A stretch of DNA of 64,000 nucleotides from Cupriavidus taiwanensis (GCF_900250075.1 NZ_LT977072.1:173164-237163); one strand, 5' to 3'. Positions 38,897 to 48,651 are shown, numbered from the stretch's first letter. Numbers and translations are program-made. The notes: generated by a model not told the origin, from the sequence alone.

Positions 38897-39049
38897 CTAG
38901 GAGCACACTGGAGGCTGTCCTTCTGGTTGACAGCACCAACCGTGCCACCCATTTGGCTCACAACCAGCTTCACTTGCCGAGATAGGCTGAGCAAAACCAA
39001 CCAGAATCACGAATACCCCCACCAACATCGAACGAATAATTTTATGCAT
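38897..39049 (-). CDS. Very small secreted Cys-rich peptide
   Basis: 50 residues: a basic start and hydrophobic core (MHKIIRSMLVGVFVILVGFA), predicted cleavage near ISA-SEA, then a mature tail of about 24 residues rich in Cys, Trp, Gly and Pro (AGCEPNGWHGWCCQPEGQPP then VCS) with four cysteines. A GGGGTGG stretch sits ahead of the ATG. I recognise no family. Signal peptide plus cysteine spacing suggest a disulfide-containing exported peptide, or the stub of a longer gene. Confidence 0.5.
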   Translation of the reverse strand: MHKIIRSMLVGVFVILVGFAQPISASEAGCEPNGWHGWCCQPEGQPPVCS

Positions 39050-39126
39050 TAAACCACCCCGAAAAAATCAATATATGCCCTATATTGACTCACCATTCAA
39101 ACACCGTGAGATAGACAAGGCAGAGC

Positions 39127-39333
39127 CAAATTCCTGCTCTTGAGCTGTTCACCCAGCGCCTGAAGGCCTACTGGCATGGCATCGCTGCCCGCTGCCGACA
39201 CCCGTTGAATACGAGCGTGGTCGAGGGAATCAATAACACCATCAACGTCATTAAGCGCCGTGCCTACGGCTACCGCGACGACGAGTACTTCTTCCTCAAA
39301 ATCCGGTCGGCCTTCCACGGAATTCCTCGTTGA
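39127..39333 (+). pseudogene. ISL3-family transposase, 3' fragment (right copy)
   Basis: Plus-strand ISL3 transposase tail: LFTQRLKAYWHGIAARCRHP, NTSVVEGINNTINVIKRRAY, DDEYFFLKIRSAFHGIPR and stop. Better preserved than the left copy at 31375-31640 and in inverted orientation to it. Confidence 0.85.
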
Positions 39334-39438
39334 ACCTTAAATTTGGTTTGCGATACTCATTGCGTGTCTGGCATCCTCTATTACAACAAGTAGAATTTCC
39401 AAATTCTTCAACAATTCAAAATCACCAATTTTTCATTC

Positions 39439-39555
39439 TCACTGGCATAACTGGATGGGAGTGCGTTGCAATTCTTGCGCCGACGCCGGTACAGCGGCGC
39501 CAAGCAAAGCAGATAATACTAGCATGCCAAACACTGAATTCTTAATGTTACCCAT
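39439..39555 (-). CDS. Very small secreted peptide or truncated gene start
   Basis: 38 residues: MGNIKNSVFGMLVLSALLGA then AVPASA-QELQRTPIQLCQ and a stop. The signal peptide is textbook (Lys, hydrophobic core, AxA site) and an AAGGA sits nine bases ahead of the ATG. The mature part would be only about 12 residues, so this may be the start of a lost longer gene. It shares size, strand and export signal with the peptide at 38897-39049 but no clear sequence. Confidence 0.45.
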   Translation of the reverse strand: MGNIKNSVFGMLVLSALLGAAVPASAQELQRTPIQLCQ

Positions 39556-40164
39556 GAATACATCCTTAAAAATTGAAGGTAGAAGTATCGCACCACAATC
39601 ATAATGTTTGTTGGATGTCGCTGAGACAAACCTTAAGACAGACTGCCATTCCCTATTGTTCTTCCCGATGCCAATGAGTATCTAAATCGTTGGATCCGAC
39701 ATTCTCACCTACGCTAAGAAGAATGGCGAAGTAAGTCTAGGCGGCGTGATGGTCAAGAAGCAAGGTAGATAGAGTGACCCACTGGCCCGCCGTTTGATTA
39801 GGATCGAAATCTGACGCTAAGCAGTCGATTGAAGAAGTCTCTTGTGACCATCTACGGAGCTGGAACGAGCCCTTAAAGCCCTGATAGGCTGCTGAATGGT
39901 TCGCTGGACCGTTGCCTGGGCGCGGGCGAGGAGAGCTATGCTCCATCAGTCTACAAGCATGCTGACGCCGTAGTTGGCTGCGAATCAGCCTTTGACGCCC
40001 AAGCAGAATTTCCGTCGCACGTACATGATTTCACGGCGTCGGTGCTGCAGCCTTCATTAGGTCAGTGGAGCTTCCAAGGGGAAGTGTCCAGTTCAAAACA
40101 TGAGTCAAAAATAGAACAATCGTAACCGTCCGACAGTCAGCGTTCTTGACAAGGAGGTGACTTT
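39556..40164. other. No gene supported
   Basis: Fragmentary frames only; the right end leads into the ISNCY relic. Confidence 0.4.
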
Positions 40165-41237
40165 CAGGCTGCGTTCGAGCGGATCTATGGCTCCGATCAC
40201 GCGTGGTTCGAGGACCGGGCGCCGGCGTGCTGCTGGTCTATGTCGATGACGCCACGGGCCAGCTGATGCAGCTGCTGTTCGTGCCGAGCGAATCGACGGC
40301 GGCGTACTTCACCGCCACGCGCGCCTATGTCGACCGCCACGGCAAGCCACTCGCGGTCTATTCGGACAAGGCCGCCATCTTCCGCGTGAACGCCAAGGAC
40401 AGCGCCGAGGGCCGCGGCTACACCCAGTTCGGGCGCGCGCTGTTCGAGTTCAATATCGACATCCTGTGCGCCAATTCGAGCCCGCCAGGGGCCGGGTCGA
40501 GCGGATAAACGGCACGCTGCAGGGCCGCCTGGCAAGGAGTTGCGCCTGCGCGGGATCAGCGCCATAGAGCGGCCAACGCCTTCCTTCCGCATTTCATCGC
40601 CGACTTCAACGCGCGCTTTGCCAAGGTGCCGCGCCGTGACTTCGATGCACACCGGCCCCTGCGCGGCGACGAGAATCTGGAACGGATCTTCAGCTGGCGC
40701 GAGTGGCGCAAGGTGTCGGCCAGCCTCACGCTGGAATACGACAAGGGTGATTATCTGCTCGAGGTCCGTCCCGATCACCGGCCCCTGATCCACCGCTACC
40801 TCGAGGTCGCCGAGTACCCGGACGGGAGGATCGCGTTGTGGGGCGACAGCGCGTCCCTGCCCTACGCCACCTATGACCGGCTTGGCGAGATCGACCAGGG
40901 CGAGATCGTCGACAACAAGCGGCTGGGGCATGTGCTGGCGATCACGGCGCAAGTGCAGGCGCAGCGCGACAGTCGCCAGCAGGCGGGCCCGTCGCGCACG
41001 CTGCAAGGCGAACCGGCCCGGCTCCGTCGCGCGCCGCTGAACGTCAAGCGTCAGCGGCTAATCAACCGGCTCGATCGAGATGCGATAGCGCCAACCCCAA
41101 TCCCACAGATGGCGGACATTTTAACTTTGCCCACCGCCAATCAGCCGCCCTACTCTAGGCCAGACGGCCGTGACTTCGCCGCGTCGATCAGAGTGTGCCT
41201 AGCCAGGACAGTACTGGCGGCTACTCGGTTCTCCTGA
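40165..41237 (+). pseudogene. ISNCY-family transposase relic
   Basis: Starts mid-protein (HAWFEDRAP) and reads VLLVYVDDATGQLMQLLFVP, VDRHGKPLAVYSDKAAIFRV, GRGYTQFGRALFEFNIDILC, then after frameshifts near 40495 and 40600 PHFIADFNARFAKVPRRDFD and DENLERIFSWREWRKVSASL, with a long C-terminal tail to 41237. This is the IS1202-like ISNCY pattern. 5' end missing, at least two shifts. Confidence 0.85.
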
Positions 41238-41271
41238 GCGACCACGCTTGAGTGGCATGGCAGACGCCAGT

Positions 41272-41769
41272 TTACGCGCCCACTAAAAGTTGTGTTGCGA
41301 TCCCAGACATGGTCGAACGCCAATCGCGCCTGCATGCATGCAGGCATCTACTGTAAAGGGTGGGTGGAGGCACTCCCGGAAGATGGAAGCACCAACCCCG
41401 CGCGCCTCTTGGCTTACACACAGGCACATTAGGCGATCTCGATCGGTCCGGACCAACCAAGGTGACGACAAGAACAATCACTACCACCCCGACCAATACG
41501 TGCTCCATGATGTCGCCATCGATGACCATTCTGACTAACGCATTCAATTTTTTCACAAACATCTCGAGCATCGAAATTTTTTGATCGGAGTATGCAAAGT
41601 ACATGCCACGCCCCCAAGAGTCGTTTAAAAGAAGCTTATTGATAGACATCAAAACACAGTGGGGGGAGGCCACCTGTACACAGTCCGCTACGCCCATCCT
41701 CGGACAACATGGCACCAGCCACAGGCCGATCGCACTGAATAGCGCAAGACGTTGGTGACCTCGCTCCAT
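41272..41769 (-). CDS. Doubtful hypothetical membrane protein
   Basis: 165 residues. Ribosome-site-like GCAGGAA ahead of the ATG, a hydrophobic N-terminus (LALFSAIGLWLVPCC) and one clear membrane segment (MEHVLVGVVVIVLVVTLVG). The C-terminal third is Cys/Arg/Pro-rich and looks non-coding. No family recognised. Could be a decayed gene. Confidence 0.3.
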   Translation of the reverse strand: MERGHQRLALFSAIGLWLVPCCPRMGVADCVQVASPHCVLMSINKLLLNDSWGRGMYFAYSDQKISMLEMFVKKLNALVRMVIDGDIMEHVLVGVVVIVLVVTLVGPDRSRSPNVPVCKPRGARGWCFHLPGVPPPTLYSRCLHACRRDWRSTMSGIATQLLVGA

Positions 41770-42173
41770 TTACATTCCTGCAGCGTCCTCACAGGACCGG
41801 TTTAGCAGCAGGAGACTTCAGCTTCCGATAAAAATTCCCGTGTACTGCTGACTCTCGGGCTATAGGCAAACAATAGAATTGTCTATTTTTAGATGCGGAA
41901 CATTAGTCCGCCCTGCGAGGTGGACAATGTTCAGTAGGTGACAAATTGCAGCAATTTCAACAGCACGTTGCACCGCCCAGAACGACAGCAAGGGCGTACA
42001 TACCAGCGTGAAGCCCTAGTTTTGCCCTAAACCGCTCCCGGGCACAGCCCTTGCACTAATACTGTTGACTCGGCCCCTCAGGGAATGCAATAGGTCCCAG
42101 TGCTCAGTGTTTTGACAAATGAGCGCCAACGTTAACTGTTGGGCCGCCACATTCTTTCTTGCCCTCCAGGCCC
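41770..42173. promoter_or_regulatory. Leader region of the sulfotransferase cluster
   Basis: Contains a perfect small palindrome AATAGA-ATTG-TCTATT (41872-41887) in an AT-rich stretch, the only promoter-like region before the five-gene plus-strand cluster. Whether it is an operator is unknown. No gene supported. Confidence 0.3.
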
Positions 42174-43133
42174 ATGTTCAACTCCTCACCAGACCACACT
42201 TTAGTCCCTCTTCGTTCTGACCCTGTCCTGTTGGGCGGCGAAGACCGCTCCGGTACAACCTTGCTTAGCATTTTGCTCGACTCGCATCCGGATTTGGTCG
42301 TAGGTCCGGAGATCGATTTCACGGAGCCAATCAACCTTGGCTCACATATCCTTGAAGTATGCGCCTTGATGGCGTGTCGGGATCCACGGGTCATCGGTAC
42401 GACGAAGGAAGCCATCGACCCTGAATGGTTCGACGGCGTGCACTTCGTCTGGCAGTGTGAACGTTCGGGCCTGGACCGAGACGACGTAAAGACCTTGGTG
42501 ACCCGTGTGATTGCGGAGCGTGGAACCAACCTGGCTACACTAGAGGATCGCTGCTTGCTTATCGACTCTATCGGCGAGTTCCGGCGACAACAGACCGGGG
42601 CGAAGCGATGGGGTCTAAAGCTTCAGCGACGGATCCAGAACATCTGCAAATATGCGACCATTTGGCCGCAAGCACATTTTGTCCACATCATTCGCGATGG
42701 CCGCGACGTGGCAGCATCCCATGATAAGGTTCCCGGGTGGGACCATCGGACTATCGCCGAGGCGGCGCAAGGCTGGCTAGATGTCGTCACCAAGGCACAC
42801 TTGGGGGCGCCCAGTGGTCGCTATCTCGAAGTGCGATATGAGGATCTGGTCACCGCCCCGCGTGAGACAGCGACACGGATGCTGGAGTATCTGGGCTTGG
42901 GATGGAGTGAGAGGGTTCTGCATCACGCAGAGCACAAGCACGCACTGTTCGACAAACCGTGGGGCCATCCCTCAGCTGACGCAGCTGCTCAACCCCTATA
43001 CACAAGATGTATTGGGCGGTACGTGCAAGACCTGACGCCGCAGGAGGTTGAGCAATTCGAACGCTTAGCGGGAAAGGAACTGGAAAAATTCGGCTACACG
43101 CTGTCCGTGCCGACTCTTTCGAGCAGGGAATGA
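42174..43133 (+). CDS. PAPS-dependent sulfotransferase
   Basis: About 319 residues from ATG 42174; a TTG at 42159 would add five. The 5'-phosphosulfate loop is GGEDRSGTTLL (21-31) and the 3'-phosphate motif region is HIIRDGRDVAASHDK. These define the cytosolic sulfotransferase fold that moves sulfate from PAPS to a hydroxyl or amine. LEVRYEDLVTAP is the usual family stretch near the C-terminal third. First gene of a packed set; its stop overlaps the exporter start (ATGA). An APS-kinase-like gene at 48.9-49.4 kb could supply PAPS. Acceptor unknown. Confidence 0.9.
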   Translation: MFNSSPDHTLVPLRSDPVLLGGEDRSGTTLLSILLDSHPDLVVGPEIDFTEPINLGSHILEVCALMACRDPRVIGTTKEAIDPEWFDGVHFVWQCERSGLDRDDVKTLVTRVIAERGTNLATLEDRCLLIDSIGEFRRQQTGAKRWGLKLQRRIQNICKYATIWPQAHFVHIIRDGRDVAASHDKVPGWDHRTIAEAAQGWLDVVTKAHLGAPSGRYLEVRYEDLVTAPRETATRMLEYLGLGWSERVLHHAEHKHALFDKPWGHPSADAAAQPLYTRCIGRYVQDLTPQEVEQFERLAGKELEKFGYTLSVPTLSSRE

Positions 43134-44419
43134 TTCCAGTGGCAACGCAAACGCAACGACAACGCTTGCCCCGCAGCTTCTATCTCCTACTTTTAGGTCA
43201 GATGGTTTCCCGCGTCGGCGCCCAAGTGACGCTCATCGCCCTACCTCTGACCGCGATCCAACTACACCGAGCAGGATCCCTCGAGACAGGCTTCTTGCTT
43301 GCATGTGGACGTGCCCCGTACCTTCTGCTAGGCCCTCTTGCCGGCGTCATCGCCGATCGGTTTTCACATCGAATCCTTCTGATTACGGCAAATTGGATAA
43401 TGGCGCTAACGTTGGCCACAGTACCGGTATCTGCTTTGCTAATCGGATACATCGGCATGCCCCATCTCTACACAGTTGCTACACTGATGGGCGGGCTTAC
43501 GGTGATTGCCGACGTGGCCTTCTTGGCATGTGTGCCAACTGTCGTGCCGCCCCAACAACTTGTACAGGCTCAGAGCTGGCTAGAACTAGGACAATCGGCG
43601 GCATTGGTACTTGGTCCGCCGCTCGCAGGCTGGCTGATCTACTCGTTTTCGGCCCCTATCGCGATACTGGCAGATGCGGCGTCGTTCCTTCTGGTGACGG
43701 CGCTGCTCCCATACGTGATAATAGCGCCGACATCAAGCGCGTCGATGGCAAGTGACTACAATCCTGACGACGCTAGCAGCATCCTTGAACGCGTTCTCTC
43801 GGAAGCGGCAGAGGGCGCGCTATTCGTGTTACGTACCCCCAAACTCCGCGCAGTCACCTTTGCTACCGGTACTCTCATATTTTGGTACAGCGCCTACTCC
43901 GCCGTCTTTCTGCTGTATCTAACCGAGGGCTTAGGGCTGAACGCCACAACGATCGGGACCGTCTCAGGCATCGCTGCAATCGGTGGTGTTATTGGTACTT
44001 TGCTTGCACGTCCTTTTGCTCGAACGTTGGGCTTGGGTCGCGTGTTAATAGCAGCGCTCCTCACCAGTGCCGTTGGCGCAACGCTAACCCCGCTGCTCGA
44101 AGTGCCAGGATGGCTTTCATTGGGACTGTCGCAATTTGTATTGTGGATCGGCAAACAGGTCTACAGCGTCCATCAGGTACCAATCCGCTACGCCTTGGCT
44201 CCACCGCAACTGCACGGACGTGTAAACGCAAGCATCCGGACCATAGTGTGGGGCCTTGCTCCGGTCGGAGCCGTGTTAGGCGGCGCCTGTGGAGCATGGC
44301 TCGGCGCCCGCGCGACGCTACTGCTTAGCGGAGCCCTCATTGCCGGAGCCGCTGGGTGGATCTGGGCATCCCCTCTGCGATCCATGCGTACACCGCAGTT
44401 CGTGGAGGCAGACACTTAA
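43130..44419 (+). CDS. MFS exporter (DHA3/MFS_3-like)
   Basis: 429 residues with about 12 membrane helices; the start overlaps the sulfotransferase stop by four bases. It has the MFS motif A-like loop GPLAGVIADRFSHRILLI and motif C-like VLGPPLAGWLIY. MFS_3 (enterobactin exporter-like) proteins export siderophores, antibiotics and other metabolites. In this cluster it most likely exports the sulfated product. Intact. Confidence 0.92.
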   Translation: MIPVATQTQRQRLPRSFYLLLLGQMVSRVGAQVTLIALPLTAIQLHRAGSLETGFLLACGRAPYLLLGPLAGVIADRFSHRILLITANWIMALTLATVPVSALLIGYIGMPHLYTVATLMGGLTVIADVAFLACVPTVVPPQQLVQAQSWLELGQSAALVLGPPLAGWLIYSFSAPIAILADAASFLLVTALLPYVIIAPTSSASMASDYNPDDASSILERVLSEAAEGALFVLRTPKLRAVTFATGTLIFWYSAYSAVFLLYLTEGLGLNATTIGTVSGIAAIGGVIGTLLARPFARTLGLGRVLIAALLTSAVGATLTPLLEVPGWLSLGLSQFVLWIGKQVYSVHQVPIRYALAPPQLHGRVNASIRTIVWGLAPVGAVLGGACGAWLGARATLLLSGALIAGAAGWIWASPLRSMRTPQFVEADT

Positions 44420-44465
44420 GAATGGCTACCTCCATTATCTTCTCGCGGACAACACAGGCCCCATC

Positions 44466-45950
44466 ATGAAGCTCACCGACATGCTATCGGTCATCCTATC
44501 TCCGGGCCACCTCACCGTTTGGCGGGCCAGCGCACCGCATGTGTCCGATCCCCATTGGACAGCCGACGCTCGGCGGCCTTCCTACGTTCAGGAAGCCCAC
44601 ATCACGTATGCACTTGAGACAGCTGGCAACGGTCCCATGCAGCCGTCTTGGCTCGCCTGCAGATTCGATCTTCCGGGTGAATTCAATGCAGTTGCTTTCA
44701 CCGAAGCGTTGCGCGGCTGGGTAACCCGCCACGAAGCCCTCCGTAGCCAGTTCATCGTGGCCCCTTCCGCTCCGCCTGGCGAACGATTTCTTCGCACGAC
44801 ACTACCAGCCGATGCCGTGAGAATCCGCCGCAGTGCGGCTGCGGACTTCACAGATGGCCGCAAATTGGCACGATATCTGGAGAACCTGTTCGACAGAGAG
44901 GTTCTCGCTATCGGCTGGCCTGGCTATCTTTTGGCCACAGTGAGCCGCCCGCAAGCAACCACCGTATATGTCGCCGCAGATCACACCCTAATGGACTGCT
45001 ACTCCATTTTCCATACTACCTATGAGATTCAACAACTGTATGCGTCAGCACACGCTTCCACACGGAGCACGGCTGCGTCCATTCTTCCCGAACAGCCGCC
45101 AAGCTACCTGGATTTCGCAGAGGCCGAGCGGACCGCCTCCGGTGCGTTGAACGCTGAACACGAATCTATAGCGCGCTGGCGGTCCTTTATCAGCGAGAGC
45201 GGCGGCCAGATGCCTCAGTTCCCTGTATCGGTAAGCGAGGCGACCGGAAGCCCCGCCGCTCAGCCAAGCGGATACACAGAACTTTTCAACGCATCTGACG
45301 CACTCTCCTTCGGTCGAGTCTGCCGCACAGTTGAGGGCAACTCGTTTGCTGGGTTGCTCGCCTGCCTTGCCAAAGTGGGCCAAGAATTCTGCAGTTCGAA
45401 CGTATTCCGTACCATGGTACCCGTCAATACACAGACTGAGCGATTCCAATTTTCCATAGGATGGTATGTTGGTATGGGGCCCGTAGCCTTCCCCATCAAG
45501 CGAACGGACTCTTTCGCTGAGGTGGTGCGTTCGGCCGTTGCAGGCCTAGACGGCTTGAGGGATCTCGCGCGAATTCCGCTGCCCCGTGTGGCCGAACTCC
45601 TCGGCCAGCCCCTGCGCGACCCTTTCATGGTGTCGTACATGGACCTTCGCCATACGCCTGGTGCAAGCAATTGGAACACCTGGGGAACTACCGTATTCCG
45701 TAGCCGCTGCACTGATCCTGATGAGGTGTTCTTTTGGTTCATACGTACTCATGATGGCTTCCACGTCAGTTATCGACACCCCGCCACCGAATTGGCAGGC
45801 ATTGCCGTCCCACACTACGTGGAACGCACAAAAGCAATACTTAGGTCTGTCGCGAGCAACGGCGACTGGCCCGCGCTAACATCCCTTCTCAAAAACGACA
45901 GAATTGCACATGACGGACATCAAACACATTGCGGCGACTGCATCTCGTGA
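44466..45950 (+). CDS. Stand-alone condensation-domain acyltransferase
   Basis: 494 residues from ATG 44466 (MKLTDMLSVILSPGHLTVWR); the frame is open further upstream but overlaps the exporter. The family active-site HHxxxD appears as VAADHTLMDCYS (first His replaced by Asp, second His and Asp kept), with RFDLPGEFNAVAFTEALRGW and HEALRSQF before it and FMVSYMDLRH after. This is the NRPS condensation/PapA fold, here without adenylation or carrier domains. It probably forms an ester or amide between two building blocks. No carrier protein gene is nearby. Confidence 0.88.
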   Translation: MKLTDMLSVILSPGHLTVWRASAPHVSDPHWTADARRPSYVQEAHITYALETAGNGPMQPSWLACRFDLPGEFNAVAFTEALRGWVTRHEALRSQFIVAPSAPPGERFLRTTLPADAVRIRRSAAADFTDGRKLARYLENLFDREVLAIGWPGYLLATVSRPQATTVYVAADHTLMDCYSIFHTTYEIQQLYASAHASTRSTAASILPEQPPSYLDFAEAERTASGALNAEHESIARWRSFISESGGQMPQFPVSVSEATGSPAAQPSGYTELFNASDALSFGRVCRTVEGNSFAGLLACLAKVGQEFCSSNVFRTMVPVNTQTERFQFSIGWYVGMGPVAFPIKRTDSFAEVVRSAVAGLDGLRDLARIPLPRVAELLGQPLRDPFMVSYMDLRHTPGASNWNTWGTTVFRSRCTDPDEVFFWFIRTHDGFHVSYRHPATELAGIAVPHYVERTKAILRSVASNGDWPALTSLLKNDRIAHDGHQTHCGDCIS

Positions 45951-47400
45951 TCACACAAGCTTCGATGTTGTTATCGTAGGCTCAGGCGCTTCAGGCTCAA
46001 TTGCTGCGCGAACACTCGCCGAAAAAGGTTTCCACGTTGCCCTACTCGAATATGGTGCCTTGGTATCCCCAGGCGCGCTATACGCCCCCAACCAAGCAAC
46101 CTATAGTAAGGCACGAACATCTCCACACGGTCGCGCCGATGGAAATCCATGGACAGCATGTGCCGTGGGTGGGGGAATGCAGTTTTACAACGCGATCATG
46201 TTCAGATACCGTCAAGCAGATCTCTCGGCATCTCAATACCTGAGGACTGACATGGAGATAGATTGGCCCATTTCACTTCGGGATCTCGAACCTTTTTATT
46301 CCGAAATCGAAAGTCTCTTAGAGATTAGCGGTACGTATGGATTTCAGCCCTATCCAGCAAGCCAACGAGGTCTACTGATATCCAATGCGATGCAAGAACT
46401 TGGCATCACACCAAAGCGTGTTCCCCTAGCGATCCGGCCACCCAAAACCACCAATGGATGTATTGAATGCTCCTCTTGCAATCACGTAGTCTGCCCTACG
46501 GATGCAAAGGCCAACATCCTAGCTAGGAATGTTTTGGACGATTCCGCTCTCCCAGGATCGATTTCGGTGCTGTACGGATGCTTTGTCAATTCGATTGAGC
46601 TCCGAAGCGACTGCCACGCAGAAGCCCTTGAGTGCTATGTGCCGCTCTCCTCGCAGCGGATTCGTATCCCCGTTAAAACTGTCATTGTGTGTGCAAACGC
46701 AATTCAGTCGGCGGCTCTAATGCTTCGCTCAAAGAGCCGCCATGCACCGACAGGCATCGGAAATGATTCTGACCTCGTAGGGCGCGGTCTCTCATTCAAG
46801 ATAAGCGGGTACTCCGTTGGCTACGTGAAGAATTCAGCCGCGCTTCCTGCCCATTGGGGCCCGCATGCAACCGTGTATACGGACGACTTCTACGAGCACC
46901 CTGGCGTGCCATGCAGATTTGGGGGTTTAATCTACGAGGCAAATTTGGATTCGCCAGGGGACAACATCGGTCTCGTGCGTCTACACTACATCGCTGGGGA
47001 AGAACCATGGTCACACAACCGTGTAATGCTTGACGGGGCCATCGACCCACACGGCGTTCCTTACATCCGTATAGCGTATAAAAACTCGGAAAATGATAGG
47101 GCACGAATCAGCTTTCTCGCCAACCGGGCTGAAGACACACTCCGCCGCTTAGGCGCATCCTGTATCGAACGAATGCCTTTCTCGCGAGGCAAAGGCAGTT
47201 CACATCTACACGGCACAATGCGTGCGGGTTCTTTTCCAAAGACATCAGTCGTGGATCACTACGGCAAGATTCACGGACTAACAAACATCTATGTTATGGA
47301 TGGCTCCGTTATGAATTTCGCCGGAAACAGCAATCCCACGCATACTATCATGGCCAACGCAAAGCGAATGGCTTTGTCACTCGCCGAAAAGGAAAACTAA
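45910..47400 (+). CDS. GMC-family FAD oxidoreductase
   Basis: 496 residues from ATG 45910, overlapping the previous gene by 41 bases in another frame. FAD-binding VVIVGSGASGSIAARTLAEK (GxGxxG at 24-29) and C-terminal GMC signature with HLHGTMRAG and SNPTHTIMANAKRMA, supplying the catalytic His and Asn/His positions. A Cys-rich CIECSSCNHVVCPTDAKANI insert resembles those of sugar/gluconate dehydrogenase GMC subunits. Likely oxidises an alcohol of the pathway intermediate, perhaps to a ketone that the next enzyme aminates. Intact. Confidence 0.9.
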   Translation: MTDIKHIAATASRDHTSFDVVIVGSGASGSIAARTLAEKGFHVALLEYGALVSPGALYAPNQATYSKARTSPHGRADGNPWTACAVGGGMQFYNAIMFRYRQADLSASQYLRTDMEIDWPISLRDLEPFYSEIESLLEISGTYGFQPYPASQRGLLISNAMQELGITPKRVPLAIRPPKTTNGCIECSSCNHVVCPTDAKANILARNVLDDSALPGSISVLYGCFVNSIELRSDCHAEALECYVPLSSQRIRIPVKTVIVCANAIQSAALMLRSKSRHAPTGIGNDSDLVGRGLSFKISGYSVGYVKNSAALPAHWGPHATVYTDDFYEHPGVPCRFGGLIYEANLDSPGDNIGLVRLHYIAGEEPWSHNRVMLDGAIDPHGVPYIRIAYKNSENDRARISFLANRAEDTLRRLGASCIERMPFSRGKGSSHLHGTMRAGSFPKTSVVDHYGKIHGLTNIYVMDGSVMNFAGNSNPTHTIMANAKRMALSLAEKEN

Positions 47401-48651
47401 ATGTCATGTTCTGGATCAACTGGTCATTTGGCTGAATGGGAGCGTGAAACCCGCTCTTCCATCATATTTAAATCCGCCTGGGGCCCGATGGCGCAGGATA
47501 TCGACGGCAAGATCTATCTTGACATGTCATCCTGCAGCGGCGCCTCACCCTTGGGTAGTAATAACCCTGAATTTAAGGCGAGACTCTCTCAAGCTATGGA
47601 GAGCGATACCGACGTTCTTCCATCCCCAGTAAGCGCGCAGCGCCAGATGCTAGCTGCAAGAATCTCAAAGAGATTCGCAACTACACCTAGGGTCTTCTTC
47701 TTGAGGACCGGATCTTGTGCAACGGAGGCAGCTGTCCGCATCGCACGACGTCGAACCGGTCAACCAATTATCCTAACAGCCGGTTTTCACGGTTGGCATG
47801 ACATCTTCCAACAGTACCCGTGGTCGGACGATTCTCCAGCCAAAGACCATTACATCCAGGACTTTCAGTATGACTTAGATATCTTGCAGAAGAAGTTGAG
47901 TCAGAACATAGGCAAAGTCGCCGGAATTGTGGTCACACCAGAGCCGTCAGTCTTTCCTCCGGAGTTACTCCACCAAATCGCTAGGATGGCTATACTTCAT
48001 GGAGCGCTTTTGATCGTTGACGAGGTGCTTTGCGGACTTCGTTACGCCGACGGTGGTTACTGCCAAGCACACCAAGTCCCGGCCGACCTGATCACCTTGT
48101 CCAAAGGACTCGCACAGGGAATTGGCCTTTCTGCGGTTATTGGTACGGCCGATGCCATGTCCGGGGCGGATGGTGTTTATCTTGGCAACACCTACTTACG
48201 TGAAAATCGAGCCTTCGTAGCCGCTAATCTAACGCAGAAAATTTTCGAAGAAGATAATATTGTAGCTCGCTTGGCGGATAGCGGCGCAGTGCTCAAGAGA
48301 TTGTTCCACGAGTCATTCGCTAGCTTCGGAATACCCGCGCGTGTCTTAGGAAGCGACGCCATGTTCGATATTGTCATGCCATCGCAAAGACATGGAAGGG
48401 CATTTGTCCGACGGTGCCTTCAATACGGTATATACACAGGCTATCCGGCAACTTACATGAGCAATGTTTCCATGGGCAACACATTCTTCAGCGCTTTACA
48501 AGAGGCGCTGAAGGGTGCGCTCGCGGACTACCGCAAAGACGAAGATATGACCGCGCAGGTAACGGACAGATCCATGATCGAATACTGTTGGCGGGCGTTT
48601 CGCGCGACAGCGAACACTTGTCTCTCCAACAAGACTTATTGGGCGCAATAA
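47401..48651 (+). CDS. Class III PLP aminotransferase / aminomutase-like
   Basis: 416 residues, starting at the base after the GMC stop. PLP lysine is Lys235 in DLITLSKGLAQGIG; the cofactor-binding LLIVDEVLCGLRYADG and phosphate-binding RTGSCATEAAVRIAR are present. It resembles glutamate-1-semialdehyde aminomutases, but there are no tetrapyrrole genes here and it closes a biosynthetic cluster, so transamination of a keto intermediate made by the GMC enzyme is the better guess. Last clear gene of the cluster; a 25-codon ORF overlapping its stop (48651-48728, MKGWYRDTHGHGLPLELAAK) may be a remnant of a sixth gene. Confidence 0.9.
   Translation: MSCSGSTGHLAEWERETRSSIIFKSAWGPMAQDIDGKIYLDMSSCSGASPLGSNNPEFKARLSQAMESDTDVLPSPVSAQRQMLAARISKRFATTPRVFFLRTGSCATEAAVRIARRRTGQPIILTAGFHGWHDIFQQYPWSDDSPAKDHYIQDFQYDLDILQKKLSQNIGKVAGIVVTPEPSVFPPELLHQIARMAILHGALLIVDEVLCGLRYADGGYCQAHQVPADLITLSKGLAQGIGLSAVIGTADAMSGADGVYLGNTYLRENRAFVAANLTQKIFEEDNIVARLADSGAVLKRLFHESFASFGIPARVLGSDAMFDIVMPSQRHGRAFVRRCLQYGIYTGYPATYMSNVSMGNTFFSALQEALKGALADYRKDEDMTAQVTDRSMIEYCWRAFRATANTCLSNKTYWAQ

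Noticed and set aside
41272..41769. Confident membrane protein upstream of the sulfotransferase cluster
   Set aside because: One membrane segment is clear but the flanks look non-coding and it is opposite in direction to the cluster; kept only as a doubtful entry.
47401..48651. Assignment of the class III aminotransferase as hemL (glutamate-1-semialdehyde aminomutase)
   Set aside because: Fold is shared, but the gene abuts a GMC oxidoreductase in a biosynthetic cluster and the core GSA motif context is not clear.
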